From assembly GCA_030407085.1 (NCBI GenBank), contig JAQOWT010000019.1, positions 1 to 64,000 on the forward strand: 64,000 nucleotides of DNA, in the 5' to 3' direction. The position numbers and the translations under genes are program-made. Positions within the stretch are counted from its first letter, which is position 1, and each line of letters starts with the position of its first letter. Source of the stretch: Trichopria drosophilae (taxonomy: Eukaryota > Arthropoda > Insecta > Hymenoptera > Diapriidae). The notes under the pieces were generated by a model, which was given only the letters and a program-made list of their open reading frames with translations, ran no database searches and had not been told where the DNA came from. This document shows positions 14,601 through 29,600 of the stretch, piece by piece.

Positions 14601-17600
14601 AACGATTTCTGATAACTTGTGCAAGAAATTCTTTATAAAGTGAAAATTTTGCATACACTTCAAAAATACTGTTTAAAATACGGAACATATCGTTTTGAAA
14701 CAATTCGTGACAGAACCATTGTTTAAATAATAATTGTTTATAACAATTTCTGTAAAATGCGTATACTTTGTGCAGGAAATTCTTTAAAAAGGTAACATTT
14801 TGCATACACTTTAACAGTATTGTTTGAAATATCGAAAATATAGTTTTGAAACAATTTGCGACGAAATCATTGTTTAAATAATCATTGTAAAGTCTTTTTA
14901 AAGTGAAAATATTGCATACACTTTAACAGTATTGTTTGAAATATCGAAAATATAGTTTTGAAACAATTTGCGACGAAATCATTGTTTAAATAATCATTGT
15001 AAAGTCTTTTTAAAGTGAAAATATTGCATACACTTTAACAGTATTGTTTGAAATATCGAAAATATAGTTTTGAAACAATTTGCGACGAAAACATTGTTTA
15101 AATAATCATTGTTTATAACGATTTCTGATAAGTTGTGCAAGAAATTCTTTATGAAGTGAAAATTTTGCATACACTTTAACAGTATTGTTTGAAATATCGA
15201 AAATATAGTTTTGAAACAATTTGCGACGAAATCATTGTTTAAATAATCATTGTAAAGTCTTTTTAAAGTGAAAATATTGCATACACTTTAACAGTATTGT
15301 TTGAAATATCGAAAATATAGTTTTGAAACAATTTGCGGTCAATCATTGTTTATAACGATTTCTGATAACTTGTGCAAGAAATTCTTTATAAAGTGAAAAT
15401 TTTGCATACACTTCAAAAACACTGTTTAAAATACGGAACATATCGTTTTGAAACAATTCGTGACAGAACCATTGTTTAAATAATCATTGTTTATAACGAT
15501 TTCTGTAAAATGCGTATCCTTTGTGCAGGAAATTCTTTAAAAAGGTAACATTTTGCATACACTTTAAACAGCTGTTGGAAATATCGAAAATATAGTTTAG
15601 AAACAATTTGGGACGGAATCATTGTTTAAATAATCATTGTAAAGTCTTTTTAAAGTGAAAATATTGCATACACTTTAACAGTATTGTTTCAAATATCGAA
15701 AATATAGTTTTGAAACAATTTGCGACGAAAACATTGTTTAAATAATCATTGTTTATAACGATTTCTGATAAGTTGTGCAAGAAATTCTTTATGAAGTGAA
15801 AATTTTGCATACACTTTAACAGTATTGTTTGAAATATCGAAAATATAGTTTTGAAACAATTTGCGACGAAATCATTGTTTAAATAATCATTGTAAAGTCT
15901 TTTTAAAGTGAAAATATTGCATACACTTTAACAGTATTGTTTGAAATATCGAAAATATAGTTTTGAAACAATTTGCGGTCAATCATTGTTTATAACGATT
16001 TCTGATAACTTGTGCAAGAAATTCTTTATAAAGTGAACATTTTGCATACACTTCAAAAATACTGTGTAAAATACGGAACATATCGTTTTGAAACAATTCG
16101 TGACAGAACCATTGTTTAAATAATCATTGTTTATAACGATTTCTGTAAAATGCGTATCCTTTGTGCAGGAAATTCTTTATGAAGTGAAAATTTTGCATAC
16201 ACTTTAACAGTATTGTTTGAAATATCGAAAATATAGTTTAGAAACAATTTGAGACGGAATCATTGTTTAAATAATCATTGTAAAGTCTTTTTAAAGTGAA
16301 AATATTGCATACACTTTAACAGTATTGTTTCAAATATCGAAAATATAGTTTTGAAACAATTTGCGACGAAATCATTGTTTACATAATCATTGTAAAGTCT
16401 TTTTAAAGTGAAAATATTGCATACACTTTAACAGTATTGTTTCAAATATCGAAAATATAGTTTTGAAACAATTTGCGACGAAAACATTGTTTAAATAATC
16501 ATTGTTTATAACGATTTCTGATAAGTTGTGCAAGAAATTCTTTATGAAGTGAAAATTTTGCATACACTTTAACAGTATTGTTTGAAATATCGAAAATATA
16601 GTTTTGAAACAATTTGCGACGAAATCATTGTTTAAATAATCATTGTAAAGTCTTTTTAAAGTGAAAATATTGCATACACTTTAACAGTATTGTTTGAAAT
16701 ATCGAAAATATAGTTTTGAAACAATTTGCGGTCAATCATTGTTTATAACGATTTCTGATAACTTGTGCAAGAAATTCTTTATAAAGTGAAAATTTTGCAT
16801 ACACTTCAAAAACACTGTTTAAAATACGGAACATATCGTTTTGAAACAATTCGTGACAGAACCATTGTTTAAATAATCATTGTTTATAACGATTTCTGTA
16901 AAATGCGTATACTTTGTGCAGGAAATTCTTTAAAAAGGTAACATTTTGCATACACTTTAAAAAAACTGTTTGAAATATCGAAAATATAGTTTTGAAACAA
17001 TTTGCGACGAAAACATTGTTTAAATAATCATTGTTTATAACGATTTCTGATAACTTGTGCAAGAAATTCTTTATAAAGTGAAAATTTTGCATACACTTCA
17101 AAAACACTGTTTAAAATACGGAACATATCGTTTTGAAACAATTCGTGACGGAATCATTGCATAAATAATCGTTGTTTATAACGATTGTTGTAAAATGCGT
17201 ATAACTTATGCAGGAAATTCTTGAAAAATGTAACATTTTGCATTCACTTTAAACAGATGTTGGAAATATCGAAAATATAGGTTAGAAACAATTTAGGACG
17301 GAATCATTGTTTAAATAATCATTGTTTATAACGATTTCTGATAACTTGTGCAAGAAATTCTTTATAAAGTTAAAATTTTGCATACACTTCAAAAATACTG
17401 TTTGAAATACGGAACAGATCGTTTTGAAACAATTCGTGACATAAATATTGTTAAAATAATCTTTATTTATAACAATTTCTGTAAAATGCGTATACTTTGT
17501 GCAGGAAATTCTTTAAAAAGGTAACATTTTGCATACACTTTAAAAAAACTGTTTGAAATATCGAAAATATAGTTTAGAAACAATTTGGAACGAAAACATT

Positions 17601-20600
17601 GTTTAAATAATCATTGTTTATAATGACTTCTTATAAACTGTGCAGGAAAGTCTTTTTAAAGTAAAAATATTGCATACCCTTTCACAGTATTGTTTCAAAT
17701 ATCTAAAATATAGTTTTGAAACAATTTGCGACGAAAACATTGTTTAAATAATCATTGTTTATAACGATTTCTGATAAGTTGTGCAAGAAATTCTTTATGA
17801 AGTGAAAATTTTGCATACACTTTAACAGTATTGTTTGAAATATCGAAAATATAGTTTTGAAACAATTTGCGACGAAATCATTGTTTAAATAATCATTGTA
17901 AAGTCTTTTTAAAGTGAAAATATTGCATACACTTTAACAGTATTGTTTGAAATATCGAAAATATAGTTTTGAAACAATTTGCGACGAAAACATTGTTTAA
18001 ATAATCATTGTTTATAACGATTTCTGATAAGTTGTGCAAGAAATTCTTTATGAAGTGAAAATTTTGCATACACTTTAACAGTATTGTTTGAAATATCGAA
18101 AATATAGTTTTGAAACAATTTGCGACGAAATCATTGTTTAAATAATCATTGTAAAGTCTTTTTAAAGTGAAAATATTGCATACACTTTAACAGTATTGTT
18201 TGAAATATCGAAAATATCGTTTTGAAACAATTTGCGGTCAATCACTGTTTATAACGATTTCTGATAACTTGTGCAAGAAATTCTTTATAAAGTGAAAATT
18301 TTGCATACACTTCAAAAATACTGTTTAAAATACGGAACATATCGTTTTGAAACAATTCGTGACAGAACCATTGTTTCAATAATCATTGTTTATAACGATT
18401 TCTGTAAAATGCGTATCCTTTGTGCAGGAAATTCTTTAAAAAGGTAACATTTTGCATACACTTTAAACAGCTGTTGGAAATATCGAAAATATAGTTTTGA
18501 AACAATTTGCGACGAAATCATTGTTTAAATAATCATTGTAAAGTCTTTTTAAAGTGAAAATATTGCATACACTTTAACAGTATTGTTTCAAATATCGAAA
18601 ATATAGTTTTGAAACAATTTGCGACGAAAACATTGTTTAAATAATCATTGTTTATAACGATTTCTGATAAGTTGTGCAAGAAATTCTTTATGAAGTGAAA
18701 ATTTTGCATACACTTTAACAGTATTGTTTGAAATATCGAAAATATAGTTTTGAAACAATTTGCGACGAAATCATTGTTTAAATAATCATTGTAAAGTCTT
18801 TTTAAAGTGAAAATATTGCATACACTTTAACAGTATTGTTTCAAATATCGAAAATATAGTTTTGAAACAATTTGCGACGAAAACATTGTTTAAATAATCA
18901 TTGTTTATAACGATTTCTGATAAGTTGTGCAAGAAATTCTTTATGAAGTGAAAATTTTGCATACACTTTAACATTATTGTTTGAAATATCGAAAATATAG
19001 TTTTGAAACAATTTGCGACGAAATCATTGTTTAAATAATCATTGTAAAGTCTTTTTAAAGTGAAAATATTGCATACACTTTAACAGTATTGTTTGAAATA
19101 TCGAAAATATAGTTTTGAAACAATTTGCGGTCAATCATTGTTTATAACGATTTCTGATAACTTGTGCAAGAAATTCTTTATAAAGTGAAAATTTTGCATA
19201 CACTTCAAAAACACTGTTTAAAATACGGAACATATCGTTTTGAAACAATTCGTGACATAAATATTGTTTAAATAATCTTTATTTATAACAATTTCTGTAA
19301 AATGCGTATACTTTGTGCAGGAAATTCTTTAAAAAGGTAACATTTTGCATACACTTTAAAAAAACTGTTTGAAATATCGAAAATATAGTTTAGAAACAAT
19401 TTCGAACGAAAACATTGTTTAAATAATCATTGTTTATAATGACTTCTTATAAACTGTGCAGGAAAGTCTTTTTAAAGTGAAAATATTGCATACACTTTCA
19501 CAGTATTGTTTCAAATATCTAAAATATAGTTTTGAAACAATTTGCGACGAAATCATTGTTTAAATAATCATTGTTTATAACGATTTCTGTAAAATGCGTA
19601 TCCTTTGTGCAGGAAATTCTTTAAAAAGGTAACATTTTGCATACACTTTAAACAGCTGTTGGAAATATCGAAAATATAGTTTAGAAACAATTTGGGACGG
19701 AATCATTGTTTAAATAATCATTGTTAAGTCTTTTTAAAGTGAAAATATTGCATACACTTTAACAGTATTGTTTGAAATATCGAAAATATAGTTTTGAAAC
19801 AATTTGAGACGAAAACATTGTTTAAATAATCATTGTTTATAACGATTTCTGATAACTTGTGCAAGAAATTCTTTATAATGTGAAAATTTTGCATACACTT
19901 CAAGAATACTGTTTGAAATACGGAACATATCGTTTTGAAACAATTCGTGACAGAACCATTGTTTAAATAATCATTGTTTATAACGATTTCTGTAAAATGC
20001 GTATACTTTGTGCAGGAAATTCTTTAAAAAGGTAACATTTTGCATACACTTTAAAAAAACTGTTTGAAATATCGAAAATATAGTTTAGAAACAATTTGGG
20101 ACGGAATCATTGTTTAAATAATCATTGTAAAGTCTTTTTAAAGTGAAAATATTGCATACACTTTAACAGTATTGTTTCAAATATCGAAAATATAGTTTTG
20201 AAACAATTTGCGACGAAAACATTGTTTAAATAATCATTGTTTATAACGATTTCTGATAAGTTGTGCAAGAAATTCTTTATGAAGTGAAAATTTTGCATAC
20301 ACTTTAACAGTTGTTTGAAATATCGAAAATATAGTTTTGAAACAATTTGCGACGAAATCATTGTTTACATAATCATTGTAAAGTCTTTTTAAAGTGAAAA
20401 TATTGCATACACTTTAACAGTATTGTTTCAAATATCGAAAATATAGTTTTGAAACAATTTGCGACGAAAACATTGTTTAAATAATCATTGTTTATAACGA
20501 TTTCTGATAAGTTGTGCAAGAAATTCTTTATGAAGTGAAAATTTTGCATACACTTTAACATTATTGTTTGAAATATCGAAAATATAGTTTTGAAACAATT

Positions 20601-23600
20601 TGCGACGAAATCATTGTTTAAATAATCATTGTAAAGTCTTTTTAAAGTGAAAATATTGCATACACTTTAACAGTATTGTTTGAAATATCGAAAATATAGT
20701 TTTGAAACAATTTGCGGTCAATCATTGTTTATAACGATTTCTGATAACTTGTGCAAGAAATTCTTTATAAAGTGAAAATTTTGCATACACTTCGAAAACA
20801 CTGTTTAAAATACGGAACATATCGTTTTGAAACAATTCGTGACAGAACCATTGTTTAAATAATCATTGTTTATAACGATTTCTGTAAAATGCGTATACTT
20901 TGTGCAGGAAATTCTTTAAAAAGGTAACATTTTGCATACACTTTAAAAAAACTGTTTGAAATAAGGAAAATATCATTTTGAAACAATTCGCGACGGAATC
21001 ATTGCATAAATAATCATTGTTTATAACGATTGTTGTAAAATGCGTATAACTTATGCAGGAAATTCTTGAAAAATGTAACATTTTGCATACACTTTAAACA
21101 GATGTTGGAAATATCGAAAATATAGGTTAGAAACAATTTGGGACGGAATCATTGTTTAAATAATCATTGTTTATAACGATTTCTGATAACTTGTGCAAGA
21201 AATTCTTTATAAAGTGAAAATTTTACATACACTTTAACAGTTGTGTTTGAAATATCGAAAATATAATTTTGAAACAATTTGCGACGAAATCATTGTTTAA
21301 ATAATCATTGTTTATAACGATTTCTGATAAGTTGTGCAAGAAATTCTTTATGAAGTGAAAATTTTGCATACACTTTAACAGTATTGTTTGAAATATCGAA
21401 AATATAGTTTTGAAACAATTTGCGACGAAAACATTGTTTAAATAATCATTGTTTATAACGATTTCTGATAAGTTGTGCAAGAAATTCTTTATGAAGTGAA
21501 AATTTTGCATACACTTTAACAGTATTGTTTGAAATATCGAAAATATAGTTTTGAAACAATTTGCGACGAAATCATTGTTTAAATAATCATTGTAAAGTCT
21601 TTATAAAGTGAAAATTTTGCATACACTTCAAAAATACTGTTTAAAATACGGAACATATCGTTTTGAAACAATTCGTGACAGAACCATTGTTTAAATAATC
21701 ATTGTTTATAACGATTTCTGTTAAATGCGTATCCTTTGTGCAGGAAATTCTTTAAAAATGTAACATTTTGCATACACTTTAAACAGCTGTTGGAAATATC
21801 GAAAATATAGTTTAGAAACAATTTGGAACGAAAACATTGTTTAAATAATCATTGTTTATAATGACTTCTTATAACTTGTGCAGGAAAGTCTTTTCAAAGT
21901 GAAAATATTGCATACACTTTCACAGTATTGTTTCAAATATCGAAAATATAGTTTTGAAACAATTTGCGACGAAATCATTGTTTAAATAATCATTGTAAAG
22001 TCTTTTTAAAGTGAAAATATTGCATACACTTTAACAGTATTGTTTGAAATATCGAAAATATCGTTTTCAAACAATTTGCGACGAAAACATTGTTTAAATA
22101 ATCATTGTTTATAACGATTTCTGATAAGTTGTGCAAGAAATTCTTTATGAAGTGAAAATTTTGCATACACTTTAACAGTATTGTTTGAAATATCGAAATT
22201 ATAGTTTTGAAACAATTTGCGACGAAATCATTGTTTAAATAATCATTGTAAAGTCTTTTTAAAGTGAAAATATTGCATACACTTTAACAGTATTGTTTGA
22301 AATATCGAAAATATGGTTTTGAAACAATTTGCGACGAAAACATTGTTTAAATAATCATTGTTTATAACGATTTCTGATAAGTTGTGCAAGAAATTCTTTA
22401 TGAAGTGAAAATTTCGCATACACTTTAACAGTTTTGTTTGAAATATCGAAAATATAGTTTTGAAACAATTTGCGACGAAATCATTGTTTAAATAATCATT
22501 GTAAAGTCTTTATAAAGTGAAAATTTTGCATATACTTCAAAAATACTGTTTAAAATACGGAACATATCGTTTTGAAACAATTCGTGACAGAACCATTGTT
22601 TAAATAATCATTGTTTATAACGATTTCTGTAAAATGCGTATCCTTTGTGCAGGAAATTGTTTAAAAAGGTAACATTTTGCATACACTTTAAACAGCTGTT
22701 GGAAATATCGAAAATATAGTTTAGAAACAATTTGGGACGGAATCATTGTTTAAATAATCATTGTAAAGTCTTTTTAAAGTGAAAATATTGCATACACTTT
22801 AACAGTATTGTTTCAAATATCGAAAATATAGTTTTGAAACAATTTGCGACGAAAACATTGTTTAAATAATCATTGTTTATAACGATTTCTGATAAGTTGT
22901 GCAAGAAATTCTTTATGAAGTGAAAATTTTGCATACACTTTAACAGTATTGTTTGAAATATCGAAAATATAGTTTTGAAACAATTTGCGACGAAATCATT
23001 GTTTAAATAATCATTGTAAAGTCTTTTTAAAGTGAAAATATTGCATACACTTTAACAGTATTGTTTGAAATATCGAAAATATAGTTTTGAAACAATTTGC
23101 GGTCAATCATTGTTTATAACGATTTCTGATAACTTGTGCAAGAAATTCTTTATAAAGTGAAAATTTTGCATACACTTCAAAAATACTGTTTGAAATACGG
23201 AACAGATCGTTTTGAAACAATTCGTGACATAAATATTGTTTAAATAATCATTATTTATAACAATTTCTGTAAAATGCGTATACTTTGTGCAGGAAATTCT
23301 TTAAAAAGGTAACATTTTGCATACACTTTAAAAAAACTGTTTGAAATATCGAAAATACAGTTTAGAAACAATTTGGAACGAAAACATTGTTTAAATAATC
23401 ATTTTTTATAACGATTTCTGATAAGTTGTGCAAGAAATTCTTTATGAAGTGAAAATTTTGCATACACTTTAACAGTATTGTTTGAAATATCGAAAATATA
23501 GTTTTGAAACAATTTGCGACGAAATCATTGTTTAAATAATCATTGTAAAGTCTTTTTAAAGTGAAAATATTGCATACACTTTAACAGTATTGTTTCAAAT

Positions 23601-26600
23601 ATCGAAAATATAGTTTTGAAACAATTTGCGGTCAATCATTGTTTATAACGATTTCTGATAACTTGTGCAAGAAATTCTTTATGAAGTGAAAATTTTGCAT
23701 ACACTTTAACAGTATTGTTTGAAATATCGAAAATATAGTTTTGAAACAATTTGCGACGAAATCATTGTTTAAATAATCATTGTTTATAACGATTTCTGAT
23801 AAGTTGTGCAAGAAATTCTTTATGAAGTGAAAATTTTGCATACAATTTAACAGTATTGTTTGAAATATCGAAAATATAGTTTTGAAACAATTTAAGACGA
23901 AAACATTGTTTAAATAATCATTGTTTATAACGATTTCTGATAACTTATGCAGGAAATTCTTGAAAAATGTAACATTTTGCATACACTTTAAACAAATGTT
24001 GGAAATATCGAAAATATAGGTTAGCAACAATTTGGGACGGAATCATTGTTTAAATAATCATTGTTTATAACGATTTCTGTAAAATGCGTATACTTTGTGC
24101 AGGAAATTCTTTAAAAAGGTAACATTTTGCATACACTTTAAAAAAACTGTTTGAAATAAGGAAAATATCATTTTGAAACAATTCATGACGGAATCATTGC
24201 ATAAATAATCATTGTTTATAACGATTGTTGTAGAATGCGTAAAACTTATGCAGGAAAGTCTTTTTAAAGTGAAAATATTGCATACACTTTAACAGTATTG
24301 TTTCAAATATCGAAAATATAGTTTTGAAACAATTTGCGACGAAAACATTGTTTAAATAATCATTGTTTATAACGATTTCTGATAACTTGTGCAAGAAATT
24401 CTTTATAAAGTGAAAATTTTGCATACACTTCAAAAATACTGTTTGAAATACGGAACAGATCGTTTTGAAACAATTCGTGACATAAATATTGTTTAAATAA
24501 TCATTATTTATAACAATTTCTGTAAAATGCGTATACTTTGTGCAGGAAATTCTTTAAAAAGGTAACATTTTGCATACACTTTAAAAAAACTGTTTGAAAT
24601 ATCGAAAATATAGTTTAGAAACAATTTGGAACGAAAACATTGTTTAAATAATCATTGTTTATAATGACTTCTTATAACTTGTGCAGGAAAGTCTTTTTAA
24701 AGTGAAAATATTGCATACACTTTAACAGTATTGTTTGAAATATCGAAAATATAGTTTTGAAACAATTTGCGACGAAATCATTGTTTAAATAATCATTGTA
24801 AAGTCTTTTTAAAGTGAAAATATTGCATACACTTTAACATTATTGTTTGAAATATCGAAAATATAGTTTTGAAACAATTTGCGACGAAAACATTGTTTAA
24901 ATAATCATTGTTTATAACGATTTCTGATAAGTTGTGCAAGAAATTATTTATGAAGTGAAAATTTTGCATACACTTTAACAGTATTGTTTGAAATATCGAA
25001 AATATAGTTTTGAAACAATTTGCGACGAAATCATTGTTTAAATAATCATTGTAAAGTCTTTTTAAAGTGAAAATATTGCATACACTTTAACAGTATTGTT
25101 TGAAATATCGAAAATATAGTTTTGAAACAATTTGCGGTCAATCATTGTTTATAACGATTTCTGATAACTTGTGCAAGAAATTCTTTATAAAGTGAAAATT
25201 TTGCATACACTTCAAAAATACTGTTTAAAATACGGAACATATCGTTTTGAAACAATTCGTGACAGAACCATTGTTTAAATAATCATTGTTTATAACGATT
25301 TCTGGTAAAATGCGCATCCTTTGTGCAGGAAATTCTTTAAAAAGGTAACATTTTGCATACACTTTAAACAGCTGTTGGAAATATCGAAAATATAGTTTAG
25401 AAACCATTTGGGACGGAATCATTGTTTAAATAATCATTGTAAAGTCCTTTTAAAGTGAAAATATTGCATACACTTTAACAGTATTGTTTCAAATATCGAA
25501 AATATAGTTTTGAAACAATTTGCGACGAAAACATTGTTTAAATAATCATTGTTTATAACGATTTCTGATAAGTTGTGCAAGAAATTCTTTATGAAGTGAA
25601 AATTTTGCATACACTTTAACAGTTGTGTTTGAAATATCGAAAATATAATTTTGAAACAATTTGCGACGAAATCATTGTTTACATAATCATTGTAAAGTCT
25701 TTTTAAAGTGAAAATATTGCATACACTTTAACAGTATTGTTTGAAATATCGAAAATATAGTTTTGAAACAATTTGCGGTCAATCATTGTTTATAACGATT
25801 TCTGATAACTTGTGCAAGAAATTCTTTATGAAGTGAAAATTTTGCATACACTTCAAAAACACTGTTTAAAATACGGAACATATCGTTTTGAAACAATTTG
25901 CGACGAAAACATTGTTTAAATAATCATTGTTTATAACGATTTCTGATAAGTTGTGCAAGAAATTCTTTATGAAGTGAAAATTTTGCATACACTTTAACAG
26001 TATTGTTTGAAATATCGAAAATATAGTTTTGAAACAATCCGTGACGGAATCATTGCATAAATAATCGTTGTTTATAACGATTGTTGTAAAATGCGTATAA
26101 CTTATGCAGGAAATTCTTGAAAAATGTAACATTTTGCATACACTTTAAACAAATGTTGGAAATATCGAAAATATAGGTTAGCAACAATTTGGGACGGAAT
26201 CATTGTTTAAATAATCATTGTTTATAACGATTTCTGTAAAATGCGTATACTTTGTGCAGGAAATTCTTTAAAAAGGTAACATTTTGCATACACTTTAAAA
26301 AAACTGTTTCAAATATCGAAAATATAGTTTTGAAACAATTTGCGACGAAAACATTGTTTAAATAATCATTGTTTATAACGATTTCTGATAAGTTGTGCAA
26401 GAAATTCTTTATGAAGTGAAAATTTTGCATACACTTTAACAGTATTGTTTGAAATATCGAAAATATAGTTTTGAAACAATTTGCGACGAAATCATTGTTT
26501 AAATAATCATTGTAAAGTCTTTTTAAAGTGAAAATATTGCATACACTTTAACAGTATTGTTTCAAATATCGAAAATATAGTTTTGAAACAATTTGCGACG

Positions 26601-29600
26601 AAAACATTGTTTAAATAATCATTGTTTATAACGATTTCTGATAAGTTGTGCAAGAAATTCTTTATGAAGTGAAAATTTTGCATACACTTTAACAGTATTG
26701 TTTGAAATATCGAAAATATAGTTTTGAAACAATTTGCGACGAAATCATTGTTTAAATAATCATTGTAAAGTCTTTATAAAGTGAAAATTTTGCATACACT
26801 TCAAAAATACTGTTTAAAATACGGAACATATCGTTTTGAAACAATTCGTGACAGAACCATTGTTTAAATAATCATTGTTTATAACGATTTCTGTAAAATG
26901 CGTATCCTTTGTGCAGGAAATTCTTTAAAAAGGTAACATTTTGCATACACTTTAAACAGCTGTTGGAAATATCGAAAATATAGTTTAGAAACAATTTGGG
27001 ACGGAATCATTGTTTAAATAATCATTGTTTATAACGATTTCTGATAAGTTGTGCAAGAAATTCTTTATGAAGTGAAAATTTTGCATACACTTTAACAGTA
27101 TTGTTTGAAATATCGAAAATATAGTTTTGAAACAATTTGCGACGAAATCATTGTTTAAATAATCATTGTAAAGTCTTTTTAAAGTGAAAATATTGCATAC
27201 ACTTTAACAGTATTGTTTGAAATATCGAAAATATAGTTTTGAAACAATTTGCGACGAAAACATTGTTTAAATAATCATTGTTTATAACGATTTCTGATAA
27301 GTTGTGCAAGAAATTCTTTATGAAGTGAAAATTTTGCATACACTTTAACAGTTATGTTTGAAATATCGAAAATATAGTTTTGAAACAATTTGCGACGAAA
27401 TTATTGTTTACATAATCATTGTAAAGTCTTTTTAAAGTGAAAATATTGCACACACTTTAACAGTATTGTTTGAAATATCGAAAATATAGTTTTGAAACAA
27501 TTTGCGACGAAAACATTGTTTAAATAATCATTGTTTATAACGATTTCTGATAAGTTGTGCAAGAAATTCTTCATGAAGTGAAAATTTTGCATACACTTTA
27601 ACAGTATTGTTTGAAATATCGAAAATATAGTTTTGAAAGAATTTGCGATGAAATCATTGTTTAAATAATCATTGCAAAGTCTTTATAAAGTGAACATTTT
27701 GCATACACTTCAAAAATACTGTGTAAAATACGGAACATATCGTTTTGAAACAATTCGTGACAGAACCATTGTTTAAATAATCATTGTTTATAACGATTTC
27801 TGTAAAATGCGTATCCTTTGTGCAGGAAATTCTTGTAAAATGTAACATTTTGCATACACTTTAAACAGATGTTGGAAATATCGAAAATATAGGTTAGAAA
27901 CAATTTGGGACAGAATCATTGTTTAAATAATGATTGTAAAGTCCTTTTAAAGTGAAAATATTGCATACACTTTAACAGTATTGTTTCAAATATCGAAAAT
28001 ATAGTTTTGAAACAATTTGCGACGAAAACATTGTTTAAATAATCATTGTTTATAACGATTTCTGATAAGTTGTGCAAGAAATTCTTTATGAAGTGAAAAT
28101 TTTGCATACACTTTAACAGTATTGTTTGAAATATCGAAAATATAGTTTTGAAACAATTTGCGACGAAATCATTGTTTAAATAATCATTGTAAAGTCTTTT
28201 TAAAGTGAAAATATTGCATACACTTTAACAGTATTGTTTGAAATATCGAAAATATAGTTTTGAAACAATTTGCGACGGAATCATTGTTTATAACGATTTC
28301 TGATAACTTGTGCAAGAAATTCTTTATGAAGTGAAAATTTTGCATACACTTTAACAGCTGTTGGAAATATCGAAAATATAGTTTAGAAACAATTTTAGAC
28401 GGAATCATTGTTTAAATAATCATTGTTTATAACGATTTCTGTGCAGGAAATTCTTTAAAAAGTGAAAATTCTGCATACACTTTAACAGTATTGTTTGAAA
28501 TATCGAAAATATAGTTTTGAAACAATTTGCGACGAAAACATTGTTTAAATAATCATTGTTTATAACGATTTCTGATAACTTGTGCAAGAAATTCTTTATA
28601 ATGTGAAAATTTTGCATACACTTCAAGAATACTGTTTGAAATACGGAACATATCGTTTTGAAACAATTCGTGACAGAACCATTGTATAAATAATCATTGT
28701 TTATAACGATTTCTGTAAAATGCGTATACTTTGTGCAGGAAATTCTTTAAAAAGGTAACATTTTGCATACACTTTAAAAAAACTGTTTGAAATAAGGAAA
28801 ATATCATTTTGAAACAATTCGCGACGAAAACATTGTTTAAATAATCATTGTTTATAACGATTGTTGTCTTGTGCAGGAAATTCTTTTAAAATGAAAATTT
28901 TGCATACACTTTAACAGTATTGTTTGAAATATCGAAAATATAGTTTTGAAACAATTTGCGACGAAATCATTGTTTAAATAATCATTGTTTATAACGATTT
29001 CTGATAACTTGTGCAAGAAATTCTTTATAAAGTGAAAATTTTGCATACACTTTAAAAATATTGTTTGAAATATCGAAAATATAGTTTTGAAACAATTCGT
29101 GACATAATCATTGTTTAAATAATAATTGTGTATAACAATTTCTGTAAAATGGGTACAACTTGTGCAGAAAATTTTTTAGAAAGTTAAAATTTTGCGTACA
29201 CTTTAAAAATACTGTTTCAAATAAGGAAAATATTGTTTTGAAACAATGTGCGACGGAATCATTGTTTAAATAATCATTGATTATAACGATTTCTGATAAA
29301 TTGTGCAGGAAATTCTTTTTAAAGCGAAAATTTTTCATACACTTTAACATTATTGTTTGAAATATCGAAAATATAGTTTTGAAACAATTTGCGACGAAAT
29401 CATTGTTTAAATAATCATTGTAAAGTCTTTTTAAAGTGAAAATATTGCATACACTTTAACAGTATTGTTTGAAATATCGAAAATATAGTTTTGAAACAAT
29501 TTGCGACGAAAACATTGTTTAAATAATCATTGTTTATAACGATTTCTGATAAGTTGTGCAAGAAATTCTTTATGAAGTGAAAATTTTGCATACACTTTAA

